Of a stretch of DNA of 64,000 nt, positions 36,241-49,126 are shown in pieces (the stretch's first letter is position 1; each line of letters begins with the position of its first letter). This DNA comes from Chiridota heheva (taxonomy: Eukaryota > Echinodermata > Holothuroidea > Apodida > Chiridotidae), in the NCBI GenBank assembly GCA_020152595.1, contig JAIGNY010001641.1, positions 415,001 to 479,000 of the forward strand, in the 5' to 3' direction. The translations under genes were made by a program, and so were the position numbers. Below the pieces are notes generated by a model. It was not told the origin of the DNA, did not search any database, and worked only from the letters and a program-made list of their open reading frames with translations.

Positions 36241-36329
36241 CCATGCAATCATAGCAATCCCATCTCTAATTTTTGAACTTTCCATCTCCAAGCTGTGTTT
36301 GGTCTTCATGCTTTCTTCTGCCTTTGGGT

Positions 36330-36745
36330 GTCCTGGTCAAAGCCTTGCATCCTACAGTGTGTGGCATCTCTGCACCCATGCTGAGAAGTTTCTCTTTAAT
36401 CCTACCTGCACCCAACACCTGAGTTAATCCTGAAAACTCAGGTATGACAATTACCAACCCGACTTCCTGTTCAGTGTATTGTGTTTCTACTCCAAACAAT
36501 GATTGTTTATCTGCCATTCCCATGCATACCACATCCATGTAGCCCAAGGAGGCTATTTGTGTGTATAAGATTACAAAAAGTCAAGAGCTGAATAATCAAG
36601 GCACTTTTGTGATCATCCGTGTTAGGTGTCTTAGTGGGAGAAGTTTGTTTTCAAACTGGTGATGAAAATAGCTGTGCATCATAATGTGCATTAAGTGTGA
36701 ATGATTGACGGACCATTTCTCCTAAGGAAAGATATTGCCTTATAC
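36330..36745 (+). repeat. Dispersed repeat X, copy 2
   Basis: Shares CACCCAACACCTGAGTTAAT, CCCGACTTCCTGTTCAGTGT and ATTGACGGACCATTTCTCCT with the copies at 26785 and 42895. Confidence 0.72.
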
Positions 36746-38040
36746 ATTTTTTCTATCATCAGAAGGTCTTTTTTTTCTACTCAGTAACCCCACATTCAAA
36801 AGGGAAAACATATTGTCAGCATTTTCAAAGACTGAAATTAAGCAAAGAAGTATAAAGAATACATGTATTCAAATTCTGAGCTGTATATATTCTCTCATTC
36901 ATATGTCACAAATTTTGCATAATAATGATCAGTAATCAAACTTGAATGAAATATGTTATTTTCAAACTTTTTTGACTGTGTCCATAAACCTTAAAAGAAT
37001 AAGCCTATCTAGTGGAAGAAGTATTTGTTTTATAATTGATCGCCCCCAAAAAAAAAAAAAAAAAAATAATAATAATAATTAAAAACATCAGGGGGTGGGT
37101 GTTTGAAGCTCATAAATAAACATACTGTTTTGCAAACCATAAAATAAAAAATTATTCACTATCCTAAACAAACCAAAATCAAATTACCATGAAAGAATTG
37201 AGTAACGAAGAGCCACCACAAACATTGCAGGTAAAGAGATGTAGTGCTACACTCAGAAATAACTGTTGAATAGATGATTGATTTATATCCTAAGAATCTC
37301 ATCAAAATGTCCATACTTCAAATATCAAAATATCACATTTCTATTTCGGGGTCTCACCCTTGCAAAACAGCTAGGGACCCATCCCCGAGCCACTGTCTCT
37401 GCACCACTGTATTTCTGCTGTATATAAAAAATCATAATTATTCCTTTTGCCATCACACTTCTCCACAAAGCAAGAGCACTTACTTTCTAAGCTGACGAGA
37501 AGAATTTTGCAATTTGTTCCCCGTAATCCCCCAAATTACCACTACAATAGCATATAAATCTTTCATTAATGGTGTTGTGTTTATGTGAGCAGCATCTGAC
37601 AAAATACATCAGTAGAAAAAATGAATATTCAAATTTAAAAAAACTTTTTCAAATAGAGGGCACACTTCCAAAATGAAATATTGGATAGATTGTTCAAATT
37701 CTTTGTGCAGTAATCAATCACTTATCAAATCAGTCAGGAGAGGAGGCATGCAGTTTGTATGAATTGAAGCCAGCTGCCATAAAGTATGTATAGAAATAAG
37801 GGCAGTGTAGAACACTCATTTTCAAAATATGAACTCATGGTATTTACAATGTATACATATTCACATTATGAATGAAATACACAAAGAACTATATTATTAG
37901 ATATGCAATTATGACATCACACTTTGCACTGCAAGGTTTCTTGTCAACACTTTTCAATCTTTGAAATGCAATATTTCCTAAATGGAATAAGATATCAACA
38001 TGGATTTTACACCAAATTGTTTTTTATTTAAAGTTCCTCT
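36746..38040. other. Intronic sequence without recognised gene
   Basis: AT-rich, with a poly(A)/(AAT)n tract at 37048-37080. No exon-like segment was seen. Confidence 0.35.
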
Positions 38041-38042
38041 AC

Positions 38043-38329
<287 letters not shown>

Positions 38330-38749
38330 TATGTGTGTACTTTGTACATGATGAAGAGGGAAAGATATCAGGTACATGTAAACCTGAATTTTAAGCTAAT
38401 ATCATATTTTTAATGGTGTTGTGTCTGAGGAAAGATTTAAAATAGGTGTTTAGATTGCTTTGATAATTTAAATGGCATTTAGATGGGGGTTTTTTTAATG
38501 GGAAGAAATTCATATTACTAATAAGAAAGGTTGGTGAAAATTGTAGCTGAGTTATATTGCAACACAAGTCCATTTTTAAATTTCTATTTGCTGCCATCAT
38601 CCAGGAAAACGGACTAGCAAAAAGCTTACAAGGATGTTAGCTGTTTGCTGCCATTAACACAAAAGATATTCTTAATTATATTTGTTACAGTACAGGGCCC
38701 CTGGCATAGGGGGCTGAGGGCTCCACCAATAATTTCAAAGCAATAGGCA

Positions 38750-39340
38750 CAATTTTCAAATAGGCTAGCTTTTACCTTTTCATGACTTTTCCTCCTTAAA
38801 AATTTATTCCAGCAAATTAAAACTACAAACTTACTGTAGCAAATAATGAGTCCACTTATCTTAATCAAATTAACCACACAACCACACAATAAGAACTTCA
38901 TTCAGTGCTAATATTGTCCCTGTTTTGACATAGTGATGAATGTAAGGTCAATTGCAAGTGTTTTATTTCGTTTTGACATAGTGAAGAATGTCTTCAAACG
39001 CATATTACCATCATTTATATGTTTACCTTCTTCGTTTTATATAACTAATAAATTATTTATATTAATAATTCTTAATCATAGTAATTAGCAACTAAGCTTT
39101 GTTAATTGCACATTCATCACTGTTAAAACGAAAAGCCTCTTTTGCACATTTGCCACTATATCAAAACAGGGACGATATGATACTCAACACCAACGTCATC
39201 AACAACTGGGGAGAATGAGTTCAATAGAGCTATTGATAGGGAAATTTGACCATAGTTACTTGTGGTTTTGAGAATATAGAAAATAAAGACTGGAAGTCTG
39301 ACCAAACCTGCTTATTTATCAGGTCAGTTCTGACTGTTTG
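38750..39340. repeat. Dispersed repeat Y, copy 1, interrupted by a small element
   Basis: CTCCTTAAAAATTTATTCCA, GTAGCAAATAATGAG and, after the interruption, GATACTCAACACCAAC and TTATCAGGTCAG...TCTGACTGTTTGAA match 55640-55970. Confidence 0.7.
38917..39172. mobile_element. Small inverted-repeat element (MITE) inside repeat Y
   Basis: It begins TCCCTGTTTTGACATAGTG and ends CACTATATCAAAACAGGGA, inverted copies with one mismatch in 19 bases. It is absent from the partner copy at about 55770, where the flanking words join as GCTAATTTGATACTCAAC. It is 256 bp long with no coding capacity. Confidence 0.75.
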
Positions 39341-40234
39341 AAGCACAAAACTAATGTTGCATGAGAAGCTTAATTACTTAACCTGTTTTCTTTTCTTGTG
39401 GAATCTGTGATATGGATAAACTTAATGACTAAATTTAAAATGGGTACTTTGCCTGTAACATTTTCTAAAAATAACAGTTATTTAACCTTTGTCATAAATG
39501 ATGAATTTAGGCAACTTCATGAGGCTGCCTCTTAAAAATGATTTCTGCTTGAGTACTTAGTTGTAAAAATGCATTAAATTCAGAGCAGAAAGAAGTCTCT
39601 AAATTTTGCAAGTTCTATCAATTTTTAATTTATGCATAGTGATTTAAGGTAGCCCACATAAACTTTGTGTCATTGAAGAATAATTTCTTGAAAACTGAGG
39701 GAAAATATCCTGAAAACCAATAGTAATTAAAAAATCCTGAAAATGAAGAAAAATTTTCCAAGAAGAAGGAAATTTCCCTCAAAGTTTTAAAAATTTCCTG
39801 AAATATAATAAGAATGTTTTCCAAAATTTGAAGAAACTTCCCCAAAAATTGAAGGAGATTTCACAATTAGCAACAACGTTTCCATGGACGCCTAAATTAG
39901 TAGTGCAATTTTTCCTCTTGTCATCAGAACATTTTGAGGGTTCTTGTTTTCCCGTGAAAGGTGACCCTTCCTACACCCCTAATAATAGTCTTCAGTGTAT
40001 TTTCTTGAAGTATTTTTAGATTTTGAGACTTACAACCACTCGATATGTCAGGAGAGTACTGTAACAGCTAGGGTCTCGTAAGTCATTTTGATTTACCATC
40101 AAAACAATTTTGAATGACTATCAATAAGTGAAAATAGCAAAATAAATTTGAGATAAAATGTCTAAACAATTATTAGGCAAGTGAGGTTGTATCGTTATTT
40201 TTCTACAGTAGAGTTTTGACACATGTAGTTTTCA
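39341..40234. other. Intronic sequence without recognised gene
   Basis: AT-rich, with purine-rich loosely repetitive AATTTCCTGAAA-type wording at 39690-39870. Confidence 0.35.
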
Positions 40235-40509
40235 TTAAAGGAAAGTTATGGTCCCATAAATGCACTCGAAGTGAATGCCACCGTGCTGATACGTCACTTC
40301 CGGTTTTTGATTTCTCCCATTGATTGCGAAAAAATCGGCGATGTTATCGATCATACATGTGCCGAACCAAACATATAAGCCTATTCATGTTTTCAGTAGC
40401 ATTACAGATTTCTCGCAATCAATAAGATAAATTGAAAACAGGACGTGACCTCACCAGCAAGGCAGCATTCACTTCTAAATATATTTATGGGATGATACCT
40501 TTCCTTTAA
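40235..40509. mobile_element. Long-TIR MITE flanked by TTAA
   Basis: TTAAAGGAAAGTTATGGTCC at the left and its inverse (ATGATACCTTTCCTTTAA) at the right begin arms of roughly 100 bases. These include GAAGTGAATGC and ATTGATTGCGA with their inverses, so nearly the whole 275 bp can fold back. The TTAA at both edges is the target duplication used by piggyBac-like elements, but it may belong to the arms themselves. Confidence 0.65.
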
Positions 40510-41650
40510 TTTATGACACCTGTAAAATTTGATATATCCTGAATGCAACAATTTTTTAATTTTGTATTTAATTGGTGAGTAAAGAAAGTATACTATAAAG
40601 ACTATTTGCTGTGATAATGTCTAAGCTGAAATTTTGTCCTTCCCTAAATTAACCCAATTTTTAGATAGCATATAAATGATGATTCTATAATTAGTTTATT
40701 CTCTACAGAGGATCTTTCAATTTGCCATTATTACCAAACCTTGTTAAGTTCTAAATCTTTAATTATATTTGATTCACATGTATGCAACTAATTAATGTGG
40801 GTGCTAATCTGCATTGCAAATTCATTGCTGTGATGTCAGGATCAATTCTCTTGTGGTAGTTTTCTCAGCTAATGTGTTATTATAAATTACCAAAAGTAAA
40901 AAAAAACCTGTTATGTTTTTTCTTGAAAAGTTTTGGCTAAATTCCTCTCATGAAATGAAAATGTCAGCAAAATTTTATGAAAGGAAACGTAAGTGTTTTA
41001 TTTATATGAAATTAAGCATAAAATGTGTTTATTTTGAGAGGGAAAATTTCTCAAAAAGATACTAAGAATGCTACTTACATCCATCAAAAAGTCAACAGGA
41101 AATGATTCTCAGGTGATAAGCAATTTTCTGTGGCAAAACTTTTCAAGTGATGCCTGATGTATAAAGGTTTTGAGAAAAATATGTGTGTATGCATGGGAAG
41201 GTGGAGGGAGGTCTGCCACCTCTAGATTTCTCGAACATTTCTTGAGCCTTGCATATGGTTTGAATATAATTGAAGTAAAATATGAAAAAGAAAGAAATGG
41301 GGGAAAATGGGAACTGTTTTCCTTCAGTTGACAGGTAGTATAGGACTTGTTGTGTGACAGTCTTGGGGGAAAACATAGTGCAGTATTAAAAAACATAATT
41401 CGTTCCTCAAATTCAAGTACCTGGCAAAGGAAATGTCTTATGTTGTGGTTACCATTCTACACGTCTTACAATGGATCCTTAAAAAGTATATGTATAGAAA
41501 TTAGTGGCGGGGGTACATTTGGATTTCTTGAAAGTACAGTAAGCCACCAAAGTTTAGAAGGTTCCCATGCACCCCAGTGGATATTACTGATTACACTTTC
41601 ATGAAGAAATTCTTCTCTATAAAGTAATTAGTCAAAATTGCCTGAAGCAT

Positions 41651-42300
41651 CCAGGCTGACAATCTCACATTTCACAGCACAAGCCACCTGCTTGCCAGAC
41701 CAGTATGCAACCCAATCCCCTGCTCATCTTCCTCACTCACATTAACGTTGACCACGTGTGCTCACTATGACAACTGTTTACATGCAATGCACGGTACAAT
41801 GATAACTGGATAGCTCGAAGGCGCCTTCCACAGCGCTCTGCATAGAGGCTCTTTGTTATGAGTGTAAACAAGCACGGGTTACCAGATGTCGGGTTGGGGT
41901 ATTATACCAGGCTTTTTAAATGAAAAGTCCAGTGTCGGGCACGGAAAGCTGTATAGAGAAACTTTTTGACATGTTAATGCACTTCTTCAAACTTGAAAAT
42001 TGTAGTAAGCTGGTATTTAATTTTTGGGTCCAATATTCAAGAGTAACCCTCAAATGAGAGTTATTCTAGAATGAGAGGTTTAAAGAAACCATGAAACCTA
42101 TCATACCTTGGGAGCTAGCCTACAGTAATGTTGCCTTAATATACTAGAAAATTTAAAAAAAAAATGAAAAAGGAGAAAAAATGGAAATATGACACGTGGT
42201 CAACATTAATGTGAGTGAGGATGATGAGCAGGGGATTGGCTTGCATACTGGTCTGGCAAGCTGGTGGTTTGTGCGGTGAAATATGAGATTGTCAGCCTGG
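41651..42300. mobile_element. Element with 109-bp terminal inverted repeats
   Basis: 41651-41759 (CCAGGCTGACAATCTCACAT ... TTGACCACGTGT) and 42192-42300 (ACACGTGGTCAACATTAATG ... GATTGTCAGCCTGG) are inverted copies with only a few mismatches. The 430-bp interior is non-coding. The low divergence between arms suggests a fairly recent origin or conversion between them. Confidence 0.72.
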
Positions 42301-42308
42301 CATTCATG

Positions 42309-42340
42309 CCAATGCTTCATGCCTTGGCATGAAGCATTGG
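42309..42340. other. Perfect 15-bp hairpin
   Basis: CCAATGCTTCATGCC, a TT loop, then GGCATGAAGCATTGG, directly beside the 109-bp inverted-repeat element. Confidence 0.85.
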
Positions 42341-42894
42341 AGTATAGAACTGTTATTTTTAAACCTGGGATTGGGGGAACTTGCTGTAATAAAATGAGGT
42401 GAAAGACCTTGAGGAAGTAAGACTATGTAATGTTAAATTATCCACTTTCATCACCTCACTTAGTCTCTTCAGGCCTCCTGGCCTATAAGGCTGCTATCTA
42501 CTTTCCTACAATGAGTCATTTCATTTGTTCAATTTGATCTGAATCAGGTCTGGTATTAATTAAGACCTATTCATTTGGGGAAACATTTCTCCTTGGACTG
42601 AAAGTCATGATGTACAAATCTTTCATAGACAACTGAAAACTTTTCTCTCACAAATCCAGTACTGAAAATATGGGTGTGCTTGCAAGCTTCCGCAATTAAG
42701 CATCTTGTACGCATGCAGCAAACATACTTGATACTTATACATGCTTATATGTTGGGCATACGTTGAATTGAAACTCATGAAGTAAAACAAACCTATGTTT
42801 AAAAATATCTATAGCCCAAACTAATTGGATAAACATCTGCTTGACCTTATCCCATCCCCATAAAAGATTGTCATCAAGTCAAACATTGTCATCC

Positions 42895-43285
42895 TTTAAC
42901 ATGCTGAAAAGTTTCTCCCTAAGCCTACCCGCACCCAACACCTGAGATAATCCTGAAAACTCAGGGATGACAATTACCAACCCAACTTTCTGTTAAGTGT
43001 ATTGTGTTTCCACCTCAAACAATGATTGTCTATCTGCCAACCCCATGCGAACCACAGCCAAGTAGCCCAAGGCTATTTGTGTGTATAAGATTACAAAAGC
43101 CAGTGGGGAGTAATCAGGGAACTTTTGTGATTGCAATCACTCATCAGTGTCAGGTGTCTTAGCAGGAGAAATTTGTTTGCAAACTGGTGATAATAATAGT
43201 TGTGTATTGTATGCCGGAGGTGATGTGTGTATTAACTGTGAATGATTGACGGACCATTTCTCCTAAGGAAAGATATTGCTTCATG
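42895..43285 (+). repeat. Dispersed repeat X, copy 3
   Basis: CACCCAACACCTGAGATAAT through TCAGTGTCAGGTGTCTTAGC to ATTGACGGACCATTTCTCCT is parallel to the copy at 36330-36745. Confidence 0.72.
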
Positions 43286-44034
43286 AATGCAATCTCTCCC
43301 TTGAAATAATTGATCTTTAAGAGGAACCACAGCGGTTTCCATCATCCTTAATCTCTGGGACATTTCCACATCTAAAGCATATACCATCAAATGTAAGGAA
43401 CTTTTTTTGAAAAAAAGTGATGAAAAATAAAATGAAGGAGAACTGCATATTTGTGTTCAAAGCACCTAACGTAAGCTTTATTGACGAAGCACTGTTATAC
43501 AAGTAAAGTGACAGCTCCCAAACGAGATGTTGATTGTGTTAAGAGGATGGGGATTGAGAGAAAAGTTCAACAGGAAGCTCAGAATAGAGTGGCATAATTA
43601 TGATGATAATCGCTGGGAGTATAGAGTTTCAAGAGAAAAAGATGGGTGAGGGTTGTAATCGAATTAGGCAGGGAAAGCAACACAAGAAGAACCATTGTAT
43701 AAATTTGCGCAAAAAGCTTCAGGCTGGATTATTTCACCTACCTCTTGGTTGAGACAAACATCTTTTATTGCTTTGTCCTAATAAAAAGGAAGGTATTGGT
43801 AAAAGTTGTTGGTGAGAATTTTTTCAGTTCATGCAGTATTCTTATGAATAAATTATACTGCTTATAGGTGAACTCAATTTCTTTTTGAGAAAATGTTTTT
43901 TTATGATACGATTGGTGAAAAAATATAAAAATTGCACCAGACAAGAATTAGGTAATGTTACTTTTTTTAAACAAATTTCTACACAACTTACTAACTTACT
44001 TAATTATATCAATAATCATCCTAAGCCAGAGACC
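43286..44034. other. Intronic sequence without recognised feature
   Basis: AT-rich sequence. No exon-like segment or clear repeat was recognised. Confidence 0.35.
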
Positions 44035-45030
44035 TGAATCCAATAATTGGCCTTCCCGACTACTCGTCTATCTTTTCAGCTGAGGCAAAGGCCATCCTCT
44101 TCACCTTCAACTTTATTGAGTATTCTCCGCTCAGCCACTTTGTCATCTTCTCCAACTCCAAGGCTGTCCTTACTTCTTTACACTTAATTGGGATAACTCC
44201 ACATCCCACCTCCTTCTCCTCCGAAAACTCCTTTTGCCCACCCTCTGCAGGAAAAGTATTCTTTTCTTCTGGATACCCAGCCATGTTGGCATCCCTGGCA
44301 ATAACAGGGCTGATGCAGCCGTTAAGCTTACCCTTAACCCCCTCCCTACCCCTTTTCCCAAAACCCTCTCTGACATCAAACCGCTTATCGCTTCCCTTGT
44401 TTGTGACCGCTGGCAAACCTCATGGAACTCCCAAATTGATAACAAACTCCATGTCATCCAGCCCACAATTCCGATCAAATCCACCATCAACAACCTCTCT
44501 CGTATCGACAACATTCATATTACCCATCTTAGAAATGGTCACACCCACCTAACTCACTCCCACCTCACTCACTCACACCTCACTCACTCCCACCTCACTC
44601 ACTCCCACCTCCTTATTCTCTCCCCAACCCCTCTGCAACAATTGCCATTGCACCCTCACAGTCCACCACGTTCTCCTTTCTTGCCCCCTGTACAACCTTC
44701 CCAGAGCTTCTCCCCACAACTCAATTGCCGAGTTCTTCCAGAAAAACCCTCCAGATAAAATTATTTCCTTCCTTCATCATGCTTCCCTGTACAACCATAT
44801 TTAGTCCTCCCCCTCTACTTTTTGTTTTCCTTTCACCCATGCACCTCTTCTCTCTTGATCCCAGCTTTCTTACTGTTTTTTTTTTAGTTCTTGTATTTCT
44901 CTCATTCTTAATCTTTCTACCCCTAAAATGATTTGCTTTGACCCTCCTACCTCTAGAATGATCTAACCTCTCTGGCACAATTTGACCCTCGTTCTCGTGG
45001 TGCCGTTAAGCCCTCATGAAACAAACAAAC
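44035..45030 (+). pseudogene. LINE 3' fragment with RNase H
   Basis: FSAEAKAIL (about 44075), FSNSKAVL and FFWIPSHVGIPGNNRADAA (44257-44320) are the motifs of an RNase H domain of an I-like LINE, spread over more than one frame. A 15-bp tandem repeat (ACCTCACTCACTCCC, about four units at 44549-44612, read as HLTHS) sits downstream of RNase H. The 3' end has TTTGACCCTCGTTCTCGTGG, TGCCGTTAAG and a (CAAA)n-like tail, as in the fragment at 23331. It is truncated and inactive. Confidence 0.75.
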
Positions 45031-45179
45031 CCTCCCTTCCCCTGCAGATATACATAGCATATACTGCTTTTTTGATAAAAAAGAATCATCAAGTTAGTTC
45101 TAATGTTCCTTATTTTCTATACCTACTGCATATGTAGTTTATAGATGTTTTTCTTTAAACCCATTACAAGCTGCTAATT

Positions 45180-45850
45180 ATTTTAGGTACCAGATGATAA
45201 GAGATTATATATGGTCATTACGTAGATGATAAGAGATTATATATGGTATTAGATGGTAAGAGATTATATATGGTATTACTTAGATGATATGGTATTACTC
45301 AGATGATTAAAGATTATATATGGTAAAACTTAGATGACAAGAGATAATATATGGTATTACTTAGATGACAAGAGATAATATATGGTATTACTTAGATGAT
45401 AAAAGATCATATATGGTATAACTTAGATGATAAGAGATTATTTATGGTATTACTTAGATTAGATGATAAGAGATTATATATGGTATTACTTTATTAGATG
45501 GTAAAAGATTATATATGGTATTACATTTAGATGTTATTGTGTGGTTGAGTGGTTATTTTATAAGATATGGTATTACATTAGGTGGTAAGAGATTATTTAT
45601 GGTATTTCTTAGATGGTAAGAGATATGGTAGATTATTTTTTATTTCTTAGATGGTTAAATGATACTGGTGATATATGGTATTACTTAGATGTTAAGAGAT
45701 TATATATGGTATAACTTAAATGATAAGAGATTATATATGGTATTACTCAGATAATACCGATGATATATGATATAACTTAGATAATAAGAGATTATATATG
45801 GTATTATTTAGATAATAAGTGATTATATATGGTATTACTGAGAACTGTGT
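45180..45850. repeat. Diverged ~31-bp tandem repeat
   Basis: About 20 units follow the pattern GATGATAAGAGATTATATATGGTATTACTTA with many small indels. Confidence 0.88.
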
Positions 45851-46049
45851 TTAAAGGCCAGATATCGTAATAACATGAACAGTAATCAGGCAATATATAG
45901 TGAAAGTCAACGTTTCTGTTTGGTCATACACAAATGCCAACAACCAATCAATAACCGCCGCGGTAGTGACTCTCACGCTGTACATACACACACAATGCGC
46001 ACAGTATGTACGTAATTAGAAATGATTGACAAGCGGATGTGACATGAAA

Positions 46050-46654
46050 GATATGAACATCGCAATTTTACTGAGATGAGATTCCCTCTTTATCAATATC
46101 ATTTTAATGTCTGGTGATGCTGCTGATTTTACGTTTGTGAAACAACATTTAATTCTGAGTAAAAACCCTTTAAATCTTTGAAAAAGCGTATGTAGATTTT
46201 TTTATAGTTATGATTAATCAAACTAATTTTTTTAAGCTTCAAGATTTTAGAATTCAGGTGAAGTTTGTGATATGTCATCAGATGAACAAAGTTTGATGTC
46301 ATATAAGTAATTCTTTAAGATGTGTTCTTCAGTTTTAACAAGTTATAAGTTGTTTTTCTTCTTTGCTGATTACTTGCTGCCCCAGGAGAGGGAGGGGGGG
46401 GTATCATCAAGTTTTAAAATCTCCAGATGGAATCAGATATTGACCACCAAAATATATTTTAGAGAGAATTGAAAACAAAGGATTTCCATTAAAAAAAAAT
46501 TTTTTGAAGATTTGTTTATCTGCCTGTCACAAATTATTTTGCTATAAGGCTAAACAAATGAAAATGCTGTAAAATGAGAATTTTTAAATGATTTTGATGG
46601 GAGCTTTTGCTGTAATTTATTTTGAATTATTTAAGCTCAAGTTGTTTCAATCTT
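46050..46654. repeat. Dispersed repeat Z, copy 1
   Basis: GATTTTAGAATTCAGG, ATCAGATGAACAAAG, GGAATCAGATATTGA and GATGGGAGCTTTTGC match 57325-57650 in order. Confidence 0.6.
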
Positions 46655-47315
46655 GGATCTATTCAAAAACAATCCTTCCTCCAACATTATCAACTTCCTC
46701 TGCAACAACAACCTATTTCACCATATCTAATCTACCTTTCTCTTCCCTTTTACACATAACCTACACCCCCTTTCTTTTCACCTTAATTTTTCATGCTATT
46801 CCCCCCCCCCCTTTTCTTCTTCCTAATCCACCATCTCCTCTCTGCCCTAACTCTTACAGTACACTATAATTTTTCAACACATTTGCCATTTTTTGGGGCA
46901 CATTTGGCTCTGACTGTAGCAGTGCCGTTACCCTAACAGAAATTAAAAGCTAAGCTGCCACAAGCTTGCAATAAGCAAAAAGTTTTAGCTTGCTGCAACC
47001 TTGCGGCAAGCTTGCAGCAAGCTAGTATTTAGGACAAATGCAAACTTGTTAGCTTGTGCAAGCTAGCAAAAACCTTTCCGCAAGCTTGCAAAAACTTTCT
47101 GGAAGCTTGTGCAAGCTAACAAATACTTCATTGCTAGTTTACGCAAGCTAATGTTAGTTTGCGCAAGCTGCTAACAAGCTTGCATTTATTCCAAATTCAA
47201 GGTTGCAGCAAGTTTGCGCAAGCTAAAAATTGTTAGCTTGTCGCAAGCTTGGTGCAAGCTAGTTTTTTTTCTTCTTTTTTCTGTTAGGGTAAACATCAAC
47301 AAACCAGACCGACAC
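46655..47315 (+). mobile_element. LINE 3' end interrupted by a GCAAGCTTGC-rich element
   Basis: GATCTATTCAAAAACAATCC, GCAACAACAACC and TCTGACTGTAGCAGTGCCGT match the end of the LINE at 29095-29395. The match resumes after 47289 with AAACATCAACAAACC. Only the non-coding 3' region is present. Confidence 0.75.
46931..47289. mobile_element. GCAAGCTTGC-rich inverted-repeat element, copy 3
   Basis: Starts CCCTAACAGAAATT and ends TTTCTGTTAGGG. The interrupted LINE reads GCCGTTA before and TAAACATC after it, while the intact LINE at 29353 reads GTCGTTAAACATC. This fits insertion with a TA duplication, or with none if one more base on each side belongs to the element. The interior is again GCAAGCTT/GCTAGC words. 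Confidence 0.75.
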
Positions 47316-48711
47316 ATGTTCATTTTCACAATACTTTTCATTCTCTAATCTCATAATTTCAAGGAAAGGAAAAGAAAAAATTTATTGGCTGTTTTTTATC
47401 CATAAAATTGAATCTCAAGTGACCCAAAATTGAGGCAGTGGCAAAAACATGAGAATAAACAAGTTCATTGTACACCCACAGTCTTTAATGAGTTGTCATA
47501 ATAATTGTTTGCTTCATTTATGTCAATCTTTTAGATGGCCTTGCCTTGATGGAGTACTTGCAATCAATTCTTTTAATCAATGTAAAGACATTCCACTTGA
47601 TGGTGCTTGAATCCAATGAAAAATATGCATTAATTGCTTTTTAAGTTGTCAAAATTTTACCAGGTTTTGATTTGGTGTAAAAACAATTCTGTGTTATGTG
47701 AGCAATTTTTGCATTTTAATTTGCTTTAAACCTGCATGCCAGTTGAAAGCATAGACGATGTACATTTTAACCAATTATTGCTTTGGTTTTGTGATAAAGG
47801 TTTTGCTCATTAAATGCATTTTACTCTTGACAGTGAAATGTCAATATTGTTAGATTCCTTCAAGAATAGGTCATTGCATTTTGAGGCCCCGGCTTTCAGC
47901 AAAGATTGAAAGATAAGTTTAGCACAAGGGCAATGACTCTTCTATGAGGAAGCTGTAGGAGACAAGAGTAGACAACTTGGTAAAGCGAGCCTTATACAAA
48001 TTACTCCTTTAGCTTAACCTCATATATAAATAGATAATTCATTTATGTAGATTTTCATGTATACAATTAAAGATTAATGTTGAGGTAGATTGTTATATGC
48101 GTATTTAATGCACAGGACAAAGGACTTTGGCCCGTGTAGAAATTGGCCTGACTTTAGGAGGGTCATTCGCAAGTGCAAAGTCCTTTGAACTGTGCATTAA
48201 ATATGCATATAAACAGGATGCCAATACATAATATTTTTATAAAAATTTGTGTTAGATTGTTTAAAATGCATAAAAACAACTAAACAGAATGAAACATGAT
48301 TATCGCTTTTTTAAAAAATTACCTGTTTTGAAAATGGAATAAACGAAATAATCATTGTCATGCATTAACAGTATTTAATCCATGGGTCATAACAATGCAA
48401 ATACTCCATAGAATTTGTTGTAATCATTTAAAAAAATGCTTTATAATGAACAAAGTAAATGAAACATAACCCTAACACCATAAGATTACCCCTAACAACC
48501 TGAACAATTTTAAAGGGAATTTAAACGATGGGGGTAAAATTTTCCAAAGGCTCACAAATATTTAGCAAAACTTGTTGTCCCTTGTGGAGAGCTAAAGAAC
48601 ATTGATATTTGACCATACCCTTTGGTCTGTTTATAGAAAATATATATGAGGTAAAGCATCTCATTGAATTGGAATAAATATGTCAATTAATTTCTTTGTT
48701 TTCTTTTTCAG
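47316..48711. other. End of intron 3
   Basis: No recognised repeat. The T-rich acceptor tract of exon 4 lies at about 48690-48711. Confidence 0.4.
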
Positions 48712-48849
48712 TTCAGAGTACTACGTTGTTAACCAGTGACCTAGGTAGCTTACGGACCACAATCATTGGTAATCCATGCTGTAAATCGGTGGATTATTTG
48801 TGGTATGTTTGTCTCAGGAAGCATCAAGAAGTACTGTTTACATTAGAAG
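48712..48849 (+). CDS. Exon 4: further extracellular segment of the CUB-like protein
   Basis: The exon follows the acceptor TTTTCTTTTTCAG (ending at 48711) and ends before the donor GTGAGT at 48850. It starts with two bases that complete a Val codon with the last G of exon 3, and ends with one base of a further split codon (phase 1 on both sides). The 45 whole codons (about residues 194-238) contain a CC pair (IIGNPCCKSV) and a third Cys (WYVCLRK), again with beta-strand-like composition. Exon 4 is a 138-bp symmetric exon, so it could be skipped without a frameshift. No following exon with a matching phase was recognised before the end of the window. Confidence 0.63.
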
Positions 48850-49126
48850 GTGAGTGGACCCATATGGATATAGCAGCACAATTTTGTTTGAGCAGTAAAA
48901 TTGCTCGAAACGTGGCTGGTACTTTCCCAAGAATAACTTTGTGGTGTTTTGTTTGGCAAGTGCCTGAAATAATGGCATTTTGTGGGGGAAATCAACCCTT
49001 CCCTGCATACCTCCTCCTAAAGTATGAGCCCATACCAAAACAAAGTACTTCTAGATTAGAGAAACCAAGGAGTTCCCATTAAAAACAAGTTGTTCAAGTT
49101 CCATAGAAATATAGGAAAGGAGGCAG

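Noticed and set aside
44060-44514. Minus-strand open frames of ~115 codons
   Set aside because: They are the opposite strand of the LINE RNase H region, whose motifs are clear on the + strand.
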